Shown here piece by piece: positions 60,515 to 64,000 of a stretch of 64,000 nt of DNA; the first letter of the stretch is position 1; the number at the start of each line of letters is the position of its first letter. The notes beneath the pieces were generated by a model. That model was not told the origin of the DNA. It saw only the letters and a program-made list of their open reading frames with translations, and made no database searches. Position numbers and translations under genes: made by a program. This DNA is from JADKHR01 sp041917295. GTDB lineage: Bacteria > Elusimicrobiota > Elusimicrobia > FEN-1173. Location of the stretch: assembly GCA_041917295.1 (NCBI GenBank), contig JAYRXX010000063.1, forward strand, positions 131,586 through 195,585. The letters are read 5' to 3'.

Positions 60515-62599
60515 ATGCTTGACAACCTCAAGATTGGACCCAAACTGATCGGCGGATTCACCGTTGTGGCGTTCATCGCGTTGGCCATGGGATTGAAAGG
60601 GACCCACTCGCTTAAAGTGCTTCACGAGGGAGAAGACAAATTGGCTGAAATCGGGGTTCAAGGATTGATCCACCTATCAAAAGCCAATGTGGCGTTCCAG
60701 CGCAACCGGGTTCGTGTCCGCGACATGATCCGACACAACGATCCCCAAAAGATCGCCGAGGGGGACGAAGCCATTTCCGGATACATCAAAGAAGTGTCCG
60801 ACAACATGGCCGCTTTCAAGGAATTGGAATTGTCCGACCGGGCCCTGGCCTCTCTCAAAGAGTTCGGGGATAATCGAGAGAAATTCCTTTTCAACCTCAA
60901 CGAAATGCGCCGGTTGGCCAAGGAAGGCAAAGACGAGGAAGCGCTCGTCATTCTCGACGGCGCCGGAAAAGAAACCTCGGACAAACAGCAACAAATCCTT
61001 TTAAATCTCATGGATCTGGTCGTCGCGGAGTCGAAAGAAATTGCCGACCTGAACGATGTGGAAGCCGACGCCGCCCGACACTTTCTAACGATTTTCATTT
61101 TCGTCAGTTTTTTGGTGGCCATGGGCATCGGAATTATCCTGACACGATCCATTACCGAACCATTAAAAAACGGTCTCGTCATGATGAATTCCCTCTGCGC
61201 CGGCCACCTGCAACGGCGCCTGCGCTTGACGCGGGGCGATGAAATCGGCCAGTTGGCCAACGCCATGGACCGGTTCGCCGACGATTTGGCCGCCAACGTG
61301 GTGGGTTCCATGAAAAAGCTCTCCGCCGGCGACCTGGCCGTCAGCGTCACTCCCAAAGACGACCGGGACGAAATTGCCCCCGCCATCAACAAAACCGCCG
61401 AATCGCTCCGCGGCCTGGTGGACGAAGCCAAAACGCTGACCACCGCCGCTCTCGACGGCCGTCTCTCCACCCGCGGCGACGCCGACAAGTTCCAAGGCGG
61501 ATACCGTGACATTGTCCAGGGCGTCAACGATACCCTCGACGCCGTCATCACGCCGGTCCAAGAGGCCTCTTCTGTCCTCGAACGGCTGGCCGCCAAAGAC
61601 ATGACCGCCCGGGTAACCAGCGATTACAAAGGCGACCACGGCAAAATCAAAGACGCCGTCAATTCCGCCGCCGAAACCTTAGACCAGAGCCTCCAGCAGG
61701 TGGCTGTCGGCGCCGACCAGATCGCCTCCGCCGCCGGCCAGATCGGCACCGGCGCCCAGTCCTTGGCCCAGGGCACCAGCGAACAGGCCTCCAGCCTGGA
61801 AGAAGTGTCCAGCAGTCTCCAGGAAATGAACGCCATGACACGCCAGAACGCCGCCAACGCCAAAGAGGCCCGCGGCATCGCCGAAGCCACCAAAACATCC
61901 GCGGAAAACGGCGTCAACAGCATGGGCCGTCTCTCCGCCGCCATGGACCTGATCAAGAAGTCCTCGGACGACACCGCCAAGATTATTAAGACCATCGACG
62001 AAATCGCGTTCCAGACCAACCTGCTGGCCCTCAACGCCGCGGTCGAAGCCGCCCGCGCCGGTGAGGCGGGCAAAGGGTTTGCCGTGGTGGCCGAGGAAGT
62101 CCGCAACCTGGCCATGCGGTCCGCGGAAGCGGCCAAGAACACGGCGGACATGATTGAGGGGTCCGTGAAGAACGCGGAGAACGGCGTGACGATTAACCAG
62201 GAAGTGATGAAGAACTTGGAAGAAATTAATGGGCACGCGAAACGGGTGAGCGAAGTGATGGCGGAGATTGCGGCGGCCAGCGACCAGCAGAGCCAGGGTG
62301 TGGGTCAGGTGAACACGGCCATGGAACAGATGAACCAGCTGACGCAACAGAACGCGGCCAACAGCGAAGAGTCGGCCAGCGCTTCCGAAGAGTTGTCGGC
62401 CCAAGCCCAGGAGATGAAGGCCATGGTCAACGGTTTTAGAATCAGCGGAGGCCATTCGGCCCCGTTGGCGCCAACACCAAAAGCGGTCAGTCGCACGGCG
62501 ACAAAGCCGGCCGCGGTGTCGGCGAAGAAAGCCGCGACCGCGGAAGAGGCGTTTCCCCTGGAAACGGCCGCCGGGAAAGATGCTTTTCGTGATTTCTAA
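60515..62599 (+). CDS. mcp: Methyl-accepting chemotaxis protein with poly-HAMP array
   Basis: A 694-residue transmembrane receptor: TM1 at about 12-30, a four-helix-bundle periplasmic sensor at about 35-185, TM2 at about 190-210, then roughly four HAMP units in series (SLCAGHLQRRLRL; KLSAGDLAVSVTP; ALDGRLSTRGDAD; AAKDMTARVTSDY), and a cytoplasmic signalling domain with the hairpin tip EIAFQTNLLALNAAVEAARAGE-like motif. It ends with an Ala/Pro/Lys tail and no CheR-binding pentapeptide. AAGGAGAAGG precedes the ATG. Its second half is nearly identical to that of the next receptor. Confidence 0.94.
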   Translation: MLDNLKIGPKLIGGFTVVAFIALAMGLKGTHSLKVLHEGEDKLAEIGVQGLIHLSKANVAFQRNRVRVRDMIRHNDPQKIAEGDEAISGYIKEVSDNMAAFKELELSDRALASLKEFGDNREKFLFNLNEMRRLAKEGKDEEALVILDGAGKETSDKQQQILLNLMDLVVAESKEIADLNDVEADAARHFLTIFIFVSFLVAMGIGIILTRSITEPLKNGLVMMNSLCAGHLQRRLRLTRGDEIGQLANAMDRFADDLAANVVGSMKKLSAGDLAVSVTPKDDRDEIAPAINKTAESLRGLVDEAKTLTTAALDGRLSTRGDADKFQGGYRDIVQGVNDTLDAVITPVQEASSVLERLAAKDMTARVTSDYKGDHGKIKDAVNSAAETLDQSLQQVAVGADQIASAAGQIGTGAQSLAQGTSEQASSLEEVSSSLQEMNAMTRQNAANAKEARGIAEATKTSAENGVNSMGRLSAAMDLIKKSSDDTAKIIKTIDEIAFQTNLLALNAAVEAARAGEAGKGFAVVAEEVRNLAMRSAEAAKNTADMIEGSVKNAENGVTINQEVMKNLEEINGHAKRVSEVMAEIAAASDQQSQGVGQVNTAMEQMNQLTQQNAANSEESASASEELSAQAQEMKAMVNGFRISGGHSAPLAPTPKAVSRTATKPAAVSAKKAATAEEAFPLETAAGKDAFRDF
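61202..61894 (+). repeat. Direct repeat, first copy (HAMP and signalling part of the receptor genes)
   Basis: This 693-base stretch recurs at 63308-64000 with few differences (offset 2106 bases). The match continues to the window edge, so the repeat may be longer. Upstream of it the two receptor genes are clearly diverged. Confidence 0.9.
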
Positions 62600-62620
62600 A
62601 AATAATTCAGGAGGTGTGGC

Positions 62621-64000
62621 ATGTTTAATAGCGTGAAGATCGGCCCGAAGTTGATCGGCGGGTTTTTAATGGGATCGCTTTTCACCTTGCTGGTTGGGCT
62701 TAAAGGCATTCACAACATGACCTTCATGCAACATGGCCAAGAAGCTACTTACCACAACGGCGTACTGGGACTGGAACATTTATCAAAAACGACCATCGTG
62801 TTTTTACGCTTACGGTCGCGGGTTCAAAACATGATCCGCGTCAACACGCCCGAGTACACCGCTTCGGGAGAAAAAGCCCTGGATAAATACGTGAAAGAAA
62901 TGGCCGGGCATATGGAAGAGTTTCAAAAATATTCTCAATCCAAAGAAATCCAGACCGCCTTGGCCGAATTTAAAGCCAACGATCCTGTGTTCGTAAAAGA
63001 TTTACAGGACATCCGCGACCTGTTGAAGGTCGGGAAGGCGGACGAGGCGGGCAAAATATTCGACGTGGTGGATGCCCAATCCTGGGAAAAACACAAACAA
63101 ATACTGTTAAAAATGATCGATCAATCCGTGGAAATGTGCAAAATCATCGACGAAAATGCGGACAAAAAGGCGGTGGCCTCGAAAAGGTTTATGTGGGCGA
63201 TGTTGTTCATCGCGCTACTGGCGGGTTTGGGGATGGGTCTTTTTCTAACCAACTCCATCACCGTTCCCTTACGAGCCGGAGTTGAGATGATCACCTCTTT
63301 AGCCAACGGCCACTTGCAACGGCGCCTGCGCTTGACGCGGGGCGATGAAATCGGTCAGTTGGCCAACGCCATGGACCGGTTCGCCGACGATTTGGCCGCC
63401 AACGTGGTCGGGTCGATGGCAAAGCTGGCTGTCGGAGATCTGGCCGTCAGCGTCACTCCCAAAGACGACCGGGACGAAATTGCCCCCGCCATCAACAAAA
63501 CCGCCGAATCGCTCCGCGGCCTGGTGGACGAAGCCAAAACGCTGACCACCGCCGCCCTCGACGGCCGTCTCTCCACCCGCGGCGACGCCGACAAGTTCCA
63601 AGGCGGATACCGTGACATTGTCCAGGGCGTCAACGATACCCTCGACGCCGTCATCACGCCGGTCCAAGAGGCCTCTTCCGTCCTCGAACGGCTGGCCGCC
63701 AAAGACATGACCGCCCGGGTGACCAGCAACTACAAAGGCGACCACGGCAAAATCAAAGACGCCGTCAACTCCGCCGCCGAAACCTTAGACCAGAGCCTCC
63801 AGCAGGTGGCTGTCGGCGCCGACCAGATCGCCTCCGCCGCCGGCCAGATCGGCACCGGCGCCCAGTCCTTGGCCCAGGGCACCAGCCAACAGGCCTCCAG
63901 CCTGGAAGAAGTCTCCAGCAGTCTCCAGGAAATGAACGCCATGACACGCCAGAACGCCGCCAACGCCAAAGAGGCCCGCGGCATCGCCGAAGCCACCAAA
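62621..64000 (+). CDS. mcp: Second methyl-accepting chemotaxis protein, truncated by the window edge
   Basis: An open frame of 460 codons from ATG 62621 (AGGAGG upstream) to the window end with no stop. The start FNSVKIGPKLIGGF is like that of the previous receptor. Residues about 35-190 form a different four-helix-bundle sensor (HLSKTTIVFLRLRSRVQNMIRVN; LLKVGKADEAGKIFD), followed by TM2 and then the poly-HAMP array, almost identical to its neighbour. The signalling tip lies beyond the edge. It is the product of a tandem duplication with sensor divergence. Confidence 0.93.
   Translation, partial: MFNSVKIGPKLIGGFLMGSLFTLLVGLKGIHNMTFMQHGQEATYHNGVLGLEHLSKTTIVFLRLRSRVQNMIRVNTPEYTASGEKALDKYVKEMAGHMEEFQKYSQSKEIQTALAEFKANDPVFVKDLQDIRDLLKVGKADEAGKIFDVVDAQSWEKHKQILLKMIDQSVEMCKIIDENADKKAVASKRFMWAMLFIALLAGLGMGLFLTNSITVPLRAGVEMITSLANGHLQRRLRLTRGDEIGQLANAMDRFADDLAANVVGSMAKLAVGDLAVSVTPKDDRDEIAPAINKTAESLRGLVDEAKTLTTAALDGRLSTRGDADKFQGGYRDIVQGVNDTLDAVITPVQEASSVLERLAAKDMTARVTSNYKGDHGKIKDAVNSAAETLDQSLQQVAVGADQIASAAGQIGTGAQSLAQGTSQQASSLEEVSSSLQEMNAMTRQNAANAKEARGIAEATK
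63308..64000 (+). repeat. Direct repeat, second copy (runs to the window edge)
   Basis: Matches 61202-61894 almost base for base. Differences cluster in one segment (about 63409-63438, the hinge into the second HAMP); the rest are scattered, mostly silent changes. Confidence 0.9.

Noticed and set aside
1..64000. CRISPR arrays, rRNA and tRNA genes
   Set aside because: No regularly spaced short repeats, no rRNA-like stretch and no convincing cloverleaf was noticed by eye; a tRNA scan could still find one.

Overview
The window reads as a chromosomal segment of a GC-rich, flagellated, diderm bacterium. Diderm: Tol-Pal parts, lipoprotein maturation genes, outer-membrane beta-barrels and a porin-cytochrome module. 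The mix of housekeeping blocks, PorV-like barrels, FlgD/CHU_C-type C-terminal domains, very large secreted proteases and multihaem cytochromes suggests Elusimicrobiota or a neighbouring phylum. This placement is inference; no rRNA, tRNA or CRISPR array was seen.

Layout. (1) 1-2266, plus: cell-envelope genes (M23 peptidase, bactofilin, SurA/PpiD N-terminal-like protein). (2) 14812-2256, minus: a tightly packed run pal, cpoB, tolB, argF, gamma-carbonic anhydrase-like, GAF protein, cutA, giant subtilase, maf, much of it joined by 4-base start/stop overlaps. (3) 14935-21846, plus: yggS, proC, yggU, ileS, lspA, lgt, rluD. (4) 22045-26390, plus: an AT-richer islet with an FG-GAP secreted protein and three pseudopilin-like proteins. 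(5) 33562-26672, minus: a surface-protein block with two near-identical 179-residue secreted proteins, a two-domain Ig-like protein, two FlgD/CHU_C-domain proteins, a PorV-like barrel with a coiled-coil tail and a HAMP protein. (6) thiI and an AAA/DUF4143 ATPase. (7) 40842-36471, minus: flagellin, FlaG-like, FliD and FliS, led by a consensus sigma-28 promoter. (8) A RAYT-type transposase gene between matched inverted repeats. (9) 47851-42224, minus: a porin-cytochrome operon (mono-haem c, 11-haem c fused to membrane cytochrome b, decahaem DmsE/MtrA-like, MtrB/PioB-like barrel) suited to extracellular electron transfer. (10) Signalling: a REC-PAS protein, a PilB ATPase fused to a receiver domain, and a hybrid kinase. 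(11) A MITE-like nested palindrome. (12) 53600-64000, plus: a chemotaxis operon cheW-R-D-Y-X-B-A-W-mcp-mcp, with a sigma-28-like promoter; the second receptor runs off the window.

How the parts fit: the cell swims with one flagellin and a full adaptation system (CheR, CheB, CheD, CheX). It probably senses surfaces through a receiver-coupled pilus ATPase, carries several predicted adhesive or surface fibres, and can probably pass electrons across the outer membrane. Two appendage proteins, FliD and a pseudopilin, carry inserted domains resembling carbohydrate-binding folds. The most novel-looking parts are the surface block at 26672-33562, the pseudopilin/FG-GAP islet, the discoidin-bearing FliD and the PilB-receiver fusion.
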